Shown: positions 1 to 13,400, counted from the first letter of the stretch. The stretch is DNA of 64,000 bases from Hymenopus coronatus (GCA_030762935.1 CM060900.1:387275132-387339131); one strand, 5' to 3'. Translations and numbers: made by a program. The notes: generated by a model from the letters alone, not told the origin.

Positions 1-1442
1 TTATCGCAGTGTTATCTGCATTCGGCATCTTATGGCTTCACAAGAAGTAATCCGTCATCTGTCGGGCATGCTTGAAACCTTACGGTACTTCAGGATTCTT
101 TTTATCTCAAGACGTTATTACCACGAATAAGCATTTTTACGCTCTTTCCACTTGCTGTATTTAACTAAAGAGAACAGAAGATAATCAGAAATGGTAAATA
201 TTTACTGTTGCATCGTTTTATTTATTAAGAAGTTCCTTTCATTTTCTATATTTGAATTATATTACCAAAAAATGCACAAAATTAATTTTTGCCATGAAAG
301 TATGAAACTATACTACAATGTTCTATTTCCTTATTATGGCTGCCGTCACATTTTCTAGTGTTTCTAAATTTCCCATTGCCAGATAGTCTCTAATTAATTA
401 TGTCATATGTTAGTATTGGTATTATTTTTGTTCTGAATATTGGCATTGCAGTTTCTGGCTGAGAGATTTTATATACTTTATATCGTGTATCTTACTTTTT
501 GTGTTGCATTTTCCGTTACGTGCTTTGTGTAACATTTTGCGCTGGTTTGTAGTGTTATGCCTAGGTACTTGCAGTCTGCTCTTGCAATCTCCAAGAACAC
601 ACGACCGAGGCTTGTTTATCCAGCAGCAAGAGAGAACTTCCTCATTGAAAAGCTAAGGATAAACGTGATTCTGCCCGGCAGTAACGCCTCAGACCACTAC
701 TAAAATCTCTAAGAAAGAAGAGAGAAACTACCCGTTATGGCTCAGGTGCTATGATAGATCGAGAATGGGCAAGGGAAAACTTCGCAATGCGACACGCTAT
801 AACAAGATTGGCGGTCCACGGGTTGCACATTATTATCTACAAAAGCACGGCATACCACGAACCACATGATTTGTGCTAGCATGTAGAACTATGTAACAAA
901 AGGACAAAATCGAAAAGTGAATATACAAAATACAAGCTGTAAGTAAATAAAATTGTTAATAGCTAAATGGCCAATTGACAGCAATAAGTGTACTATAATT
1001 TTGCATTTGTCTCTGTGTATAGAATAACCATGCACATTAGGCTGCTCCATCGTGGCTGCACATCAAAGAGGAGTGAGTAAGTATCTTACAAGGGTATGCC
1101 TTTAGTATTCAGTGGGCCTCAGGATTTAATGAAAGTTTTTGTCAGGACTGAATGAAGTAAGAGCAGGCACAAACACTTGTGCCATGATCTTTGCCCACTA
1201 AGGCATTGATTATCAACCTATCACGCCCCCCCCCCTCCAGGCTGGCTCAGAGTTACGTAGCTGAGTACGGACGAACACTCTCAGATGAGTAGAGTTGGAA
1301 CAGCAAAGTCTACAAGAACATAATTTACAGCTCTTCCAAACTGTGTTTATGTATTAAATACAATGAGTATACCTTCAAAATCCTCCAAGTTGTCGTAGTA
1401 GACTGAATTGCAAATACTCCGTTGTATCCTAATTGATACGCT
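1..1442. other. Gene-free AT-rich stretch
   Basis: I see no credible coding region, repeat family member or RNA gene here. The only low-complexity feature is a run of about 11 C residues near 1225-1235. Confidence 0.6.
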
Positions 1443-1655
1443 GATCGGGACTCTGGCGCTGTATACCCTACTTTTTATTTATCTAATTTGTTTACTTTGG
1501 TTACTGTATGATTACTGAGTTTCTGTTTTACCTTTTACACACACATACACAAACATATAACACCCATGCCCAAGGCGGGACTCGAACCCACGATCCCCTG
1601 CGCTGCGAAACACCAAAGCGAGACGCTTTGGCGAGCTCGGCCATGGGGACCAGCC
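1443..1655 (-). repeat. E-family tRNA-derived SINE, copy E1
   Basis: Read on the minus strand, the element starts with a tRNA-like head (GGTCCCCATGGCCGAGCTCG) and has a box B-like GTGGGTTCGAGTCCC. A body rich in (TG) follows, and it ends near the motif AGCGCCAGAGTCCCG. The same head, box B and tail recur at 20.6, 31.6, 32.7 and 48.6 kb, so this is a dispersed family. The short open frames across it are by-products of the repeat. The outer ends are approximate because no target duplication was identified. Confidence 0.75.
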
Positions 1656-1789
1656 GCTTGGTTGATATTTACAAACGCTAAAACTGCTACATGACTTTGT
1701 ACTTCCCCAAGAGCAGCTAGAATGCAAATGGGCATCAGACAGATAGCTACTCTAAGACGGAGCTGTGAATATGACCATACCAGTTTACG

Positions 1790-2010
1790 GAGGGGACACC
1801 TAGCAACTCGATCTCCAATGTTATCGTTTGTGCATATACCCCCAAGAGGAACGGATGAGGTCCCAAACAATCCCAGGCTTGGCCGCCTAGCCACAGAAGT
1901 CCCGCTCAGAGGCAACCCTCCTGACCACTTTAGGACTGCTCAAAGGCGTCCCATTAGCGGTTTCGAGAAGTTCCTCTGCGCTAACCGTATAAAACTGACC
2001 GTCACGCAAC
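1790..2010 (-). repeat. F-family repeat, partial copy F4
   Basis: On the minus strand this GC-richer block resembles the 3' part of the F-family copy at 28.75-29.2 kb. The best match is the tract around TCCGTTCCTCTTGGGGGTAT, corresponding to TCCTTCCTCTCGGGGTATG in that copy. The tRNA-like head is not visible, so the copy is 5' truncated or strongly diverged. The assignment is by eye and tentative. Confidence 0.4.
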
Positions 2011-2127
2011 TCTGGAGTTAACCTGAAATATGAAAAATGGAAATGAAGTGGGGGAGAGAAGAAATCCATGGCAGATTACACCACGCCTTGCTATCCAGGG
2101 AAAACCATATAAAAGCTATGGGTAGAG

Positions 2128-2203
2128 TGCGCAGCCACCCGAAATCGAACCTGGACCTAATGAATGCGAGCCTCATACGTTACCACAGAGCCATCTCGCA
2201 GGG
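2128..2203 (-). repeat. tRNA-like relic (SINE head or tRNA pseudogene)
   Basis: The minus strand reads GATGGCTCTGTGGTAACG followed by an anticodon-arm-like segment and a box B-like AGGTTCGATTTCGG. The acceptor ends do not pair properly, so a working tRNA is unlikely. Either a SINE head or a degenerate tRNA would fit. Confidence 0.45.
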
Positions 2204-2557
2204 TAAAACGAAGCTACACGGCGCGTAACCTTTTCGTCACACCTGCCCATAGATACCTACTATTTACCCTTCTTCGTGTTTCGGGCAACATTTAGAAGCC
2301 GTGGAAAAATCTCCATCCCAATCCCTTCATAATTGCAGCTATACTATGATGAAGCGGTGTTTTATTTTGCGCAAATTGAATGTTCTGGTTGGAAAAGTTT
2401 GCGTGTGCAACAAATTTATTGAACGCCCGAAGCACATTCAAATTCAAAGAATATCACCCTGCTTGCTCCGAGTCGAATCTTCATACAACTATTTTAAAGT
2501 GAGTTCATTCCCTGTCTACCAATTCTTATTGTAGTTGTTCAACTGTTTAACCCTTTG
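2204..2557. other. Unannotated sequence
   Basis: No gene or recognisable repeat is seen. A 77-codon open frame crosses it, but it lacks any familiar domain and has the length expected by chance. Confidence 0.5.
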
Positions 2558-2667
2558 ATACATGATTGGAAGTTGAGAGATTATGGCGAGTCGACTTTTA
2601 AACAAATGGGTAATACATGATTGGAAGTTGAGAGATTATGGCGAGTCGACTTTTAAACAAATGGGTA
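2558..2667. repeat. Perfect 55-bp tandem duplication
   Basis: Positions 2558-2612 and 2613-2667 are identical over all 55 bases by direct comparison. The unit begins ATACATGATTGG and ends ACAAATGGGTA. Two exact copies with no divergence mean either a recent duplication or an assembly artefact. Confidence 0.95.
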
Positions 2668-4276
2668 TGATAGGCAATACGCATTAATGTCGCAACAGAT
2701 TTTGGAGTGAAAGAATCTGTTTCAGTCCCCGCTCCCCGTTGGGCTACTATTATTTTCGTGTTCTTGTATGTTTTTCCATCTGCAGAAAAACCACAATAGT
2801 ACCGGTGTGAAGTGCCTCATATGTATACGTAGCACTAAATGAGTTTGCAGATGTACAATATGTATTATAAGAAGGGAATGGTGCGTTATAGCAAAGGATT
2901 TGATTTTGATAAAACTATGTTAGAAACATTTGTGTCCACAATTTAGCATTATTTCCTTCACATGTTTCTCGCTTGCTGCGCAATTAACGTTTTCCAGATG
3001 CTCGTATTACTTGATTGAATGACAGCCAAGAAAAATAACTACGTATATGTTAGCGAACTAGTCAACTCCTGAAGATTATTTTGGGCCTACTGTGCAACTG
3101 AAAAAACAATTGTAAGCAAACTGAATGTAAGGAATGAACGCTGCGAAATTGAACGATTTTTCAGTATTACATCCCTGGGAAATAGATAGCATTTCTCAGT
3201 TTCTACATTGATAAACCTATAATTACTTTGTGTTTGAAATACGCATGCTTTCTTGTCTGTGAAAACACATTTCAGCAGGATTTTTTTTCACTCAAAACCA
3301 CGATGCCTACTGATCTATTTTTAATTTTATCTATGTTCTAACGCTTAACATTCATTATCTTTGGGTGTAATTCATTGAAGCTTCTCCATCCATACATATT
3401 GGCCTAGAAAATAAAAAGGTTCTTCAGATAGGAAGTGAGAAAGCGTTTTCCTATAATAGACTCTTGATAGGTTGAAATAATTTCTCATAATGACCCTTTA
3501 TGAAGTAAAAGACATCCTGTTTAAAATTCTAATACTAACAAAAAGGAATATATTTGAGATTGAAATCAGGTAAAAATAAGTCTTTTCAAAGGATGGGACC
3601 TTCCATAATGCTATATTGGTGGTATCGAAAATATATGTCTAATACTTTGGGAAAAACTTTCCATATTTTTTCGATACTTCTAATTTTTAAAGTTTGAATT
3701 ATTAAAAGTTGTTAGGTTTAATTATATGTTAGAAAATGAATGAAAAGAGTAGAGAATCAGACTATTGCCTCGCATGTGTTCTCAAAGGGTTGTTGGGTTT
3801 ATAGTTTTTGATCTTGGCTGCGTTGTACTGTAGTTCTTGATAAATCTTAGCTTCTGTGAATCAATGCAAAACTTTTCTGTCAAATTGAAAAATGTATAGG
3901 AATGTTGGATGGAGTAGCAGGAATAGCTATAACATGCAACGTTAATGGAGTTGTGAATGAAGTTGTTTCTTCTGACGCATTAAATCACGTTTCTACAATA
4001 GCCTGGCTTGGTGACACCATTATATTTACATACTCCAGTGACCAAAATCTGTGAATAAAGGAGAAACAAATCACAACTTAAGACGTGAGATAAAGTACCT
4101 AATATTTGTTCTTTCCTTCCATGCATTTGTTTGTGTCTATACATATCAAACTCGGTCACGAGCGTAGGTCGCAGGTATACTGTACGATTAATTTTCATAA
4201 ATACTTTGTTTTGGGAGTGTAAAGTGATATGTGGAACTACTTTGATCTAGACGGTACTAATAACAACAGAACACTG
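2668..4276. other. Gene-free AT-rich stretch
   Basis: No gene, SINE or transposon signature is seen. The sequence is AT-rich, with stop codons closely spaced in all frames. Confidence 0.55.
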
Positions 4277-4598
4277 AGTAAAACATCAAGTGGCCAAACT
4301 TCCCCTATTTGACGTGTGTGGGTATCTGTTTTTCCGTTATAAGAGTTGCAGAACTTCACGGGGATATTTCAAGTTAAACCGGCCAAGAGGAATAGGCGTA
4401 AGCGACCTTCGTTTCACTCTCTTTATTTATCAGCGGAGACGTGAGCGAGAGGGGTAAAACAATGGTGCTGATGCTAATTCCTCATTGACCGGTTTTAACT
4501 TGAAATATATCCTTTGAGTTCTGTAACTCTTTAAATGCGCGAAGAGATATCTGCACACTTAAAATACGGGGAAGTTGGTCACCTTGTAGGCAGTAAAA
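4277..4598 (+). mobile_element. Foldback element FB-1 with long inverted repeats
   Basis: Two imperfect inverted arms of about 95 bp (4284-4380 and 4494-4591) flank a core carrying TTATCAGCGGAGAC. The left arm begins CATCAAGTGGCCAAACTTCC. The right arm, reverse complemented, runs ACAAGGTGACCAACTTCC. Both arms include TTTCAAGTTAAA followed by the ACCGG motif. The outer bases are flanked on both sides by AGTAAAA (4277-4283 and 4592-4598), a likely 7-bp target duplication. There is no transposase, so this is a non-autonomous, MITE-like element. Other copies lie at 22.2, 42.2 and 57.0 kb. Confidence 0.8.
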
Positions 4599-7500
4599 TA
4601 TTTTCGCGCGGAGGTAAGGCATATAACACAACAAAGTTAAAGAAACATGTTTTACCGAGCGAAGTTTACAGAACCTGTATTATGAAAGTAATCTACATAC
4701 GAGCATGGCGTCGCTATCTGAACCTTTTGCCGCTGCATCTGAGAATTAGATCAAACCGACAGAATATTTATATGTAGTTATTTAGCTTTAACTTCAGCCA
4801 CATCAAATTACATTGTATTCAGCAAAACTGCTTACAAAAATGTATACACAAAGAACAAATAATAAGAGCACAATTTAGTGAAGGAGCTATCACCTTTGTA
4901 ATTCTTTATAAAGTGGATATCAGGTATCGGTGCTCAAAAGCATTAAGAGTATCGAGGTTGCAGAACTAGCAATATCATCCGATCACTATTTTACTGTAGT
5001 ATTATAGTAGCAATTTCGATAACGGAATTGCGAATTGGCCATAATTAGTAAGCATAATCTCCTGAGCTGCAGCGTTTATGGGCCTAGGTTTACCAGCCCG
5101 GTTAGTAAATATATTTATTTTTTAAAAAAATTCACTTCAATTTCGTGCATATTTAATAATTTCCTTCTGTAAGCTTGCTTGTTGAAATCACCAAAGCTAA
5201 ACATCCCTATTCTTTAGGTTGGCATCCTTTTACCCGTTATACATTATCAGTTAATCCTTTCGTCCTTCAGCAGATTCAGATATGAAAGTTTTTTTTTTTG
5301 CATAAAAATAATAACAATAATGTTAAAATCTAGGTCGACCTCCTAATCCAACGTGCCAGTTTTCCAGCAAAACCCGAAGTGGCAGAGAGAATCAGAATTA
5401 GAATGCTTTCCAAAGTTTCTTTTATTTGCATTTCCTTTGCTGCTAGTCTTTCGTTTTTTCACAACTCTTGAGGAATCCTTGGCTACGCGAAAAGATAAAA
5501 GAAGTATGATGGATGAGGCTGATGAAGGAAAATTTTTGCACAGCTCTCTCTGAGCAAATAAGGAATGAAATTTTACTACGCAGGTCTTACATCAGCAAAT
5601 GGTAGGGACATCGTTGGCCTTTATCGATGTCTGTAGGCTTATTTTGATTTTCTCTAACCATGAGCTTCTGTTAGGAGTCGTAGAGCGCTTTAAGATAGCT
5701 AGTCAGCGTCTTGTGAAACGAGTAAATGGCTTAGTTGTGCCTTCATGATTTTCTACTAGTCATTATGTTTACCATTATTATTGCGTCATTTTATTCCCTC
5801 CGTCCTCTTATTTTTTAGAGAAATATCCAAATTGTTTTAGCAAATTTATTTTAAGTCACGGTATTATTGTTTTAGTAGTATTTTGCATGATTCGTGTTTG
5901 GTGGCATCTGAGCTGTTTTTGGTCAATATTTTAATTTCATTCATTTATATTAATATGCCAGGTACTTCGTGTGCCTGTACAAGAAATTTCAAAGTCTACA
6001 GCGCATACATTTTCAATAATTCCTTTATGCAATGCAGCTCCATATTTTCAAGTCAGTTCCTTAATACTTTTGTTCATTTTATATACTCGGAACTCCAAGG
6101 AATATATATACTGGATGTTACGCGGCCGAAATGTTTACCATATCATGTAGATGATTCCAAAACTTAAAGCTTGAAATCTATGACTAAATAGGTGCGTTTG
6201 AAATTAAAAGTAATAAGTCTGCTTAAAAACAACTGTGCCTCTTGAATTTTGAATGGCTATTCAGTAAAATGTTCGGCACATTGTAGCCAGTATATTCAAA
6301 ACACAATGAGTGATGCTATTATGGATTCTGGTCTCACAAAAAACCAAAAACGATAGAGTTCCAGCTAGTTCACTATAAATTGTGGACCAGGTTTAGTTTT
6401 TGTAATTTTTGTAAAGTAACTGTACCACAACCAAAATTACTAAATCATAGCATTCAAACAATAGTCGGTAACTCCCTGCGCATGTGTAGGTACAAACTAA
6501 GTGAAGCCTGTAATTTAAAAGCAAATGCAATATTCCGCAAATTATCGTCTTTAAAATACAGTGTTCAGCAATTTGTCACTTGTTCAATCCCCTATCCATT
6601 TATTCACAGAGGGCATGTTATATCCAAAACAATAGTATATTCATTTCTTGTTCCTCTCCCATTACCTTTCTATTCCATTTTCTCAGGGAAAGGGTATTTT
6701 TACTTACTAAATTATGCCATCGAATTTAAAGTATGATTGGCTTATGCATCATCGTCAGCATCTTCAATATCATCACCAACACTATATTTACTTGCGTGTT
6801 TTGGAGACAATTGTCCACTTCATATCTGGACCTGAGTTGTAGTGAGCACCAGGATAAGGATTAATTTCCCATGGATTTCCTTTATCAAGACAATAGACAG
6901 ATATATGTAGTTCTCAGCCCTTTGGGACAAAAACTCATTTTAATACGTATTAATCATCTTATAAATGGACGTAGATGAAACCATTCTTGATATAAAAGAA
7001 AGATGATCTCTGGAGTGGTAGATGTTCAACGAATGGCGCAGGGGAGGGGACCCAGACCTATCAATGGGGCTCCGCCTGGTAGGAATAAACATGGATTAGC
7101 ATGGAAGACGTGTCATGAAGGAAAAAGCACAGCCATTTGCCAGAGGTTCTAGAAGAACATTGGAAGATACGAAACACTGGAAACAGAAACAAAACACAAC
7201 TGCTGGAAAATGGAAAGTATAAAAGCAAGTAACCACTAATCATCTTAACTTTATTCATAATCTGATATCTAAGCTGCTAGCAGACCTTAAATTATTGTTA
7301 AAGAAATATAAAAGAAAACTTAAATTGTTAAAATCTGTAACAATTACGGGTAATAAGTTTATCTCAGAGGGTAAGTGTTCGTAACATCAAGCTTCCAAAC
7401 GAAAAAATAAACCTAAGGAGATGTGCGAACCTCGAGCTCAATCATTTTTGCCGCAACTGTACAACTTGCCAGATGGGCTGAGTTATGTTTTCTGCTTTTT

Positions 7501-8984
7501 GAACGAACGACTGTGCAAAAGTCTCCAGGGTTCAAACATTTCACTCATAAAACTAAATCCGATGTGGCATCCTTCGAAGTTGTCTTAGGAAACAGCTCCT
7601 TTTCACGAACGTAGCTGCTAATGGGTGCGTTCGGTTGTAGGAGCTTAAGTCCGGTTGGCAGCACTGAAAGTCTCTGCAGGGAGGATTTAACGAGCGCTTT
7701 GGAATAAAGGTATACATCCCCTTTCAGTTCCTTCCTTCCTATGGGATGGTTTGAGAGAAATGTAGGAGAACGGAGGGGAGAAAGACCGCTAAGCCCCGAG
7801 TGGGCTCCTCTGGGATCCTCTCCTTATTGATCACGAAAATCTTTAAGCTTTTCTAGAGATTTACTATTAATATTTTTTGTTTTGTAAGAAGCACTTTCAT
7901 AGCGTAACAAAATATTCAGAGTAAAATACATATATTCCTACACACACATATATACACACACATACATATATTATTACACCATAGGTGCTAACGGTTTCGT
8001 GATACAGGTCACATTTTCGTTGTTTCAACCAATCCCTCTTCTTCCTATTATTTCTGCAATTTAAATGAGATGTTTTGTTCCGGTGTACTAGCTTCAGAAA
8101 CATTTTATTGGCATTGTATGGCCCTTCGTCACTAAGCATTATTCCGTTATTTATTATTTAGTGGTATTATTTGTAAGGTTAAGGAACTACTCTTAACAAG
8201 TATGCCGCTATTTGGGATTCTCTAATTGGTTTGTTATCCCGGTATTTATTTCCTCACGGGGTGTTAGCAATTGGAGGGACCAATTAAAAATGTGTGCAGT
8301 CTGTAATTTCGTTTCGTTTTCATAGTTACCAGCGAAACTGACAAAAGAATAACTTGTTAGTTTGGCTTACGGACATGGAGAGAAAGCCTGCTGTGGAAAC
8401 GTTATAAATAATATAAAATATGTGTCGATTATTTATATTCATACCTATTCATTGGTGAAACCAGAAACCTTGCACCTTCTTGTAATCACAAAGAATTATG
8501 TATTATGGAGCAACGTTGCTGATCTTTTTACAGAAGTGGCAGTAGCTGTGTAAAATTAGACGATTTTTAGGATAGGAGAAACAGACAAAAGAACTAACTA
8601 AGCAAAATTGGAGTTTCATATTATATTTTGTAAGTTTCATCCATTTATACCAGTTCACTGTTTATATTTTGTCATCCATATGAAATATTTTATAGTGACA
8701 CTTTTAAATATATCAGTTGGCATGCAAGTATTTCCGAAGTTTTAGTATATACCATCAAATATAAAGAGGTACTATTTTTTTCAATCATAATTTGGCAATG
8801 TTTAGTTTTTCAGTGTTCTGTCGAAATTTTCTAAAACTTAATCTTCCAATGATTGGTATAGATAAATAACAGTTTTTTTACTCCTTGAAATTCTGGTACT
8901 GTAGATTTTCGCTGTTTTAATCTTACTTTCACGTGCACATTCAGTGTCACTCCTCAAATCCAGACTCTATGGAGAGCAGGGGAG
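4599..8984. other. Long gene-free stretch
   Basis: I find no recognisable gene or dispersed repeat. The longest open frame (6380-6736, plus strand, 118 codons) shows no familiar domain and sits in AT-rich DNA. I treat it as chance. A small CA/TA microsatellite lies at about 7928-7975. Confidence 0.5.
7928..7975. repeat. CA/TA-rich microsatellite
   Basis: An imperfect dinucleotide tract of CACACA, TATATA and ACATAC blocks. Confidence 0.7.
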
Positions 8985-9085
8985 AATCCTAATTAAAGCA
9001 TAATTCTGAACCCCGGCCAGGAATCCATTCCGTGACCTCTGATCGAGAAAGCAGCATGTGGACCACTCGACTAAGGGGACAATCA
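8985..9085 (-). repeat. tRNA-like SINE relic
   Basis: The minus strand shows a box A-like CCCCTTAGTCGAGTGG and, about 50 bases later, a degenerate box B-like GCCGGGGTTCAGAAT. It probably derives from a tRNA-headed SINE. I could not assign it to one of the families named here. Confidence 0.4.
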
Positions 9086-9439
9086 ACAAAATGTTGTTTT
9101 GTTTAGAAGTCACAGAATGCAGGGTAGTGTTCAGCAATTGTTTATTGATTTTTAATAATCGCTTATTGGCTTTAAAAATTAGTTCAGTTTTAGAAAAACG
9201 CTTAAGAATGTCCACAAATAAAGCATATTCTTAGGACCAGCACCTCTGTCATTTGTACTTTAGGCATAAATTGTATTGGAATTTTCATGTCACTTCTCTG
9301 TGCTTCTGTAAAGGATATAGGTACTATTAAAGCCTATGACTCCTATTTTGAGCATAGGGACACCTAGCGGTGCTTCCTTGATTGGATGAAATTTCTTTTT
9401 CTCGATTTAAATATTCTGCGTCGTGGTGACGAAATATCA

Positions 9440-9735
9440 ATTCCATTGTCGTCCTACGTGGTATAGGCGTAACATAGCCTCTGGTTCCCAAGGACGCGGG
9501 TTCAAAGCCGGAGGAGGGCAATGGATGTTTTGGGGCGTAAATCTCCTTAGCACGGCTTCCTTGGGAAGGGAAGAAAAGTCGCTGCTCCCGTGTCATAGAT
9601 TAACTGAGCGAAAAAGAAAATCAATCCTGATAAATAGGCATCTGAGTAAAAGTAAGGAGTTTTCACCCCTAATATAGAATGAGATGCTGAGAACCACAGC
9701 AGTTAATGAGCTTCCATAAATAAACTTCAATTTAA
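9440..9735 (+). repeat. B-family tRNA-derived SINE, copy B1
   Basis: The head contains CTACGTGGTATAGGCGTAAC and a box B-like GGGTTCAAAGCCGG. The body contains GGCTTCCTTGGGAAGGGAAG, then CCGTGTCATAGATTAACTGA. The 3' end is GCTTCCATAAATAAACTTC. The same order of motifs recurs at 31.9 (minus), 50.9 and 61.2 kb, so this is an almost full-length copy of about 290 bp. It is the 5' member of a tight transposon cluster. Confidence 0.8.
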
Positions 9736-9754
9736 TTTGTTTCAATTCACCGCC

Positions 9755-9978
9755 CATAGGTGTCATCTTAGGAGGAAGTCGTGACTTGCGGACTAGGAAA
9801 GAGTGGAAATCAGCTCAGTGACGTTGTCTTTCAAGACAGGAGATTCTTTTACTTGCAAGTAAACATTACACGGTACCTGTGGTTTTACTTCCCCTCCAAA
9901 GGAAGCCTTGCTAAGGATTTTCACGTTGGAAACAAATCCACCACTCTCCCCTGGGTTTGAATCCACAACCATGTATAG
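9755..9978 (-). repeat. B-family variant SINE, copy B6
   Basis: The minus strand carries GGATTCAAACCCAGG, AAAATCCTTAGCAAGGCTTC, TGTAATGTTTACTTGCAAGT and TCCGCAAGTCACGAC. The last two motifs are shared only with the copy at 57.4-57.7 kb and define a sub-branch of the B family. It lies tail to tail with B1. Confidence 0.65.
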
Positions 9979-10007
9979 GTATTAGGGGTAATCATAATGA
10001 CTGCTAC

Positions 10008-10484
10008 CAGGTCTTCAGATTTATTCGGCCTTTGCGCCAACGGGTTTAAGTGCTTGACGTCATTATTTATTCAGCGAGACCCTTATCTCAAAGCGGAGGA
10101 GAACTGAACCTTGGACTGTATTGCCGACTTCGTACCAGTTTTTCACCAGGACATTTTTGTGTTCTTTTCACGCTGTATGTAAATAACCACTGATCACAGA
10201 ATTGGCATGATTGTGTGCTACTTCCGAACCGGAAAAAAATACTTTACCCATCAACATAAATGCTGGGATTGCGAGCTTATGAGTTGCAAACAAATGTTCC
10301 AACTGCAAAGGTATGATACAAGTCCCATTTCATTAAGGTGATCTCGAAACTGTTGACGTCCCCCCTTCTACCCATCGTTCTCTAGTCCTCTTCAAGGGGC
10401 AATGCGTTATAAACTCGATACCCAGTATTGACTTATGCGTGGCCAAAGGACAGGCCGCAAAGGCCGAATAAATCTGAAGAACTG
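10008..10484. mobile_element. 477-bp non-autonomous DNA transposon with 29-bp TIRs
   Basis: The outer 29 bases (10008-10036 and 10456-10484) are inverted repeats with one mismatch. They begin CAGGTCTTCAGATTTATTCG on the left and CAGTTCTTCAGATTTATTCG on the reverse complement of the right. TA follows on the right (10485-10486), and TA lies one base outside the left end, which fits a Tc1/mariner-type TA target. No transposase open frame lies inside, so it is a MITE-like element. The superfamily is an inference. The TIRs themselves are directly visible. Confidence 0.85.
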
Positions 10485-13400
10485 TATATCCCGTAGGGTT
10501 TTAGCTAACATTGGTCGAGATATTTTGTTTTAAACATTCCCTTTTTAGAGGCTCATACTGCTAATGTTATACAAAAGCAGAACGGAGTCCAGAATTTCTG
10601 TTTTCCCAATTTCGATTTTCGTGGCTATGGTCACTAGATCCTTTGAAGTGTCTTTCGTTGTATGAGCACGGGTTCTATTCTCACCTTGGGCATAGATATT
10701 AAGATATTAAGGTACAAGAAAGACAATAATAACGAAAATATAGAAAAACGTAAATTAATAAAACTCACCAGAACTAACCATATAATTGATTTATATTTTA
10801 ATTCCCCGCTATATAAGACCCTAAACGATCAATATTAAGACACAGTCCCTTCTAAGCTCAGTGGCAATATATACGACAATTGTACAGCCGACTACAGAAG
10901 GAAAATGAAAGAAGCAGTATGCGCATGCTATTCTGCCGGTTAACTAGAGCAGAAGCAGACCGGGCACAAGGACAGGTGTAGAGCCGGCTGCTCCAACTCA
11001 ACGCGTCGGCGTCAGGCTATCCGCGCGAGCCACTGGGCGAAGGTCATAGTACAATGCTTGCTGTTCCTGCCCAGCTCATTCCAACAGTTTCTTCAGTCGT
11101 AATGATAGTTTGTTCTCAATTCCTAGCAGTACCGCATATTGCCGGCACACCCCTGTGAATCGTGAGTAACTGACTGCACTTTTGGCACCAACCCAAGCTG
11201 AAACAATCTGGTTTTGAAATGCAGCGTTGTTTGGCAAGATCAAAAAAATATCCGTTTTCAAATTTTAATGTTTATATTGTGTTACGCACAATAAAATACC
11301 AATTTTATTTTCGAGTGGCGGAAGTGTGAAATTGCTAAAATGTGTGTCTGAAAGTTTAGGTTTAACACTGCTTAGTCTTCTATTGACTGCTAAAGAGCGT
11401 TAGGTCTATAAGCAGTGATTGATAGAGCCACTTCAATCTAATATCGCTATAAACATTTGTTTTCTAAACAGTCAATGTATTATTTAATGGCATAATATGA
11501 CATAATTTGATTTCAATTGTCAGGAAAAATGATAAACGTAGTATTTTATATTCGTCCTACAAAATGCATATTTATTCCTTGTGTTCCTTGTTATGCGACA
11601 GAAAATAAACGTCAATCGCCTATATACAGTTAGTGAGATTCATAAGGAAGATGTCTTTAATTTGTATTAAAGATAAATTGCCCAGAATGAATTATCGTGA
11701 TAAAACAGCTTCCCACACCATGCAGAAGAAACTAAGGAACTGCTCCTTCTTTAATAAGATTTCCAAAACTAATCTCTCTTGCTGAAATGTTAGCATTGGT
11801 CCTTGGCATTGACTTTCACAAACAAATGACTTGTCATATTCAACTGTATCTGATACATGCACGCTGTTTACTCTAACTCCTGATAGTTGTACTCTAAATC
11901 CAAGTTTCAGAAGCACAGAATGTCGCTTCACTTTTACGTCAAAACCATTCTTCTTTTAATTCACAAGTAAAAACAGTAAGATGGTGGGAACCTGCAGCTT
12001 TTGCTCCAGCTATGCAAAGCAATGGAAGTAAGAACACTTAGTTACTTGTGGCACATTTCGATGACCTGATTACTATGGTTCTTCCTTTCTTTCCTTCCTT
12101 GCTTCCTTCTTTCTTTGCTAACTTTGATCTCTTATAAAGTTCAGTCATGGAAAACAATGGAACTGGTAGGTACTATTGTACAGCTCAAGAGAATAACTGC
12201 AATCCTTTTCCGTGCAATTTCAGTTATAAACTAGCTTGAAATTATCCCATACCCATAAAGAATTTTGTTTGTGTCAATTTACAAATCCGAGCATACAATT
12301 TCTTTGGAATGTCCTCTTCCTACTCTAAACAAAGGCAATCGTTGCACTAAAAGTTAAAATGTATTGAATGTCTAATTTGGCCTTATTTGGAATAATGACT
12401 CTTACCGGCTACCATTGTCACCCAGTTAAATAAGTAAAATGTATGTTAGTCTAAATACTGCAAAATATAAATAGCTAGCTTAAATGCTTTTATGTTGGAA
12501 TCCTACAACACTGGTATGTCTCGCTAATTTTAGCGTGCGCTAGGAATGTTCATAGCTAATTAGTATACAGTGCTATTATACGCCGGATTCTATTTGTGGA
12601 TTTATACTTCATCATGTTTATGTTTCCACATCTCTGAGCTGCAACAGAATGCATAGTGTGCAGACGGCTTGCAGGATTAATATTTCATTTCACTAGTAGC
12701 TGTGGCCAGTAGTAAGCGACAAGTCATGAACATTTAGTAATAGGCGACATGAATTGCAACATCAAGTCTCTCACTCAAATTACTTATCCTTTTCGTATTC
12801 TATGGCTGCGTTGTATTAGTTTCCCAGTTTTTGTCATAGCTTTTGCTTATAGTTAATTCCATGAAGCGTAAAATATGTTCTAGAACTCCATATATACCCT
12901 AGAAACTAATGTTCTTTGCTATTGTTGAGTATGTGTTTATCTGTAGCACCAGGAGGAGTCGCAGTATGTGTGACAGAAGAACAAAGTATCACCAAGTCTT
13001 TAAGGACTCTTACGAAATGGAATTACATTTATTTCAAAACCAGGTAAAGGAGTAAAATATGTATTCTGTCACTTCATTGGAAAATTTTAGGCTTAAGAAA
13101 CCCAGGAAGAATTCGGAAATTCGGCCAAGGTTAGACCTATTGCGCTTACTAAATTTCCGGAAGGAAGGGATGTGGTGAGAGGGTAAGAAGGGCCCCATAT
13201 CGGGGTCCATATCCTTTCCAGATAGAGCATTCCCGGGCGCCCCTTCAGTGCTCACCCTATCCGGGAAAACGACGGACATGTTGGTGCATCACACACTACC
13301 GACCATCGTGCCAGTCTCTCTAACGCCTCAGAGGAAGTGATGGACACGAGAATACCTACAGGATAGCTCCACCCCAGTATTTTCTCAAAGCTGTCCGCCA

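Noticed and set aside
6380..6736. 118-codon plus-strand open frame as a gene
   Set aside because: No recognisable domain, no splice or regulatory context, and an AT-rich composition typical of chance frames here.
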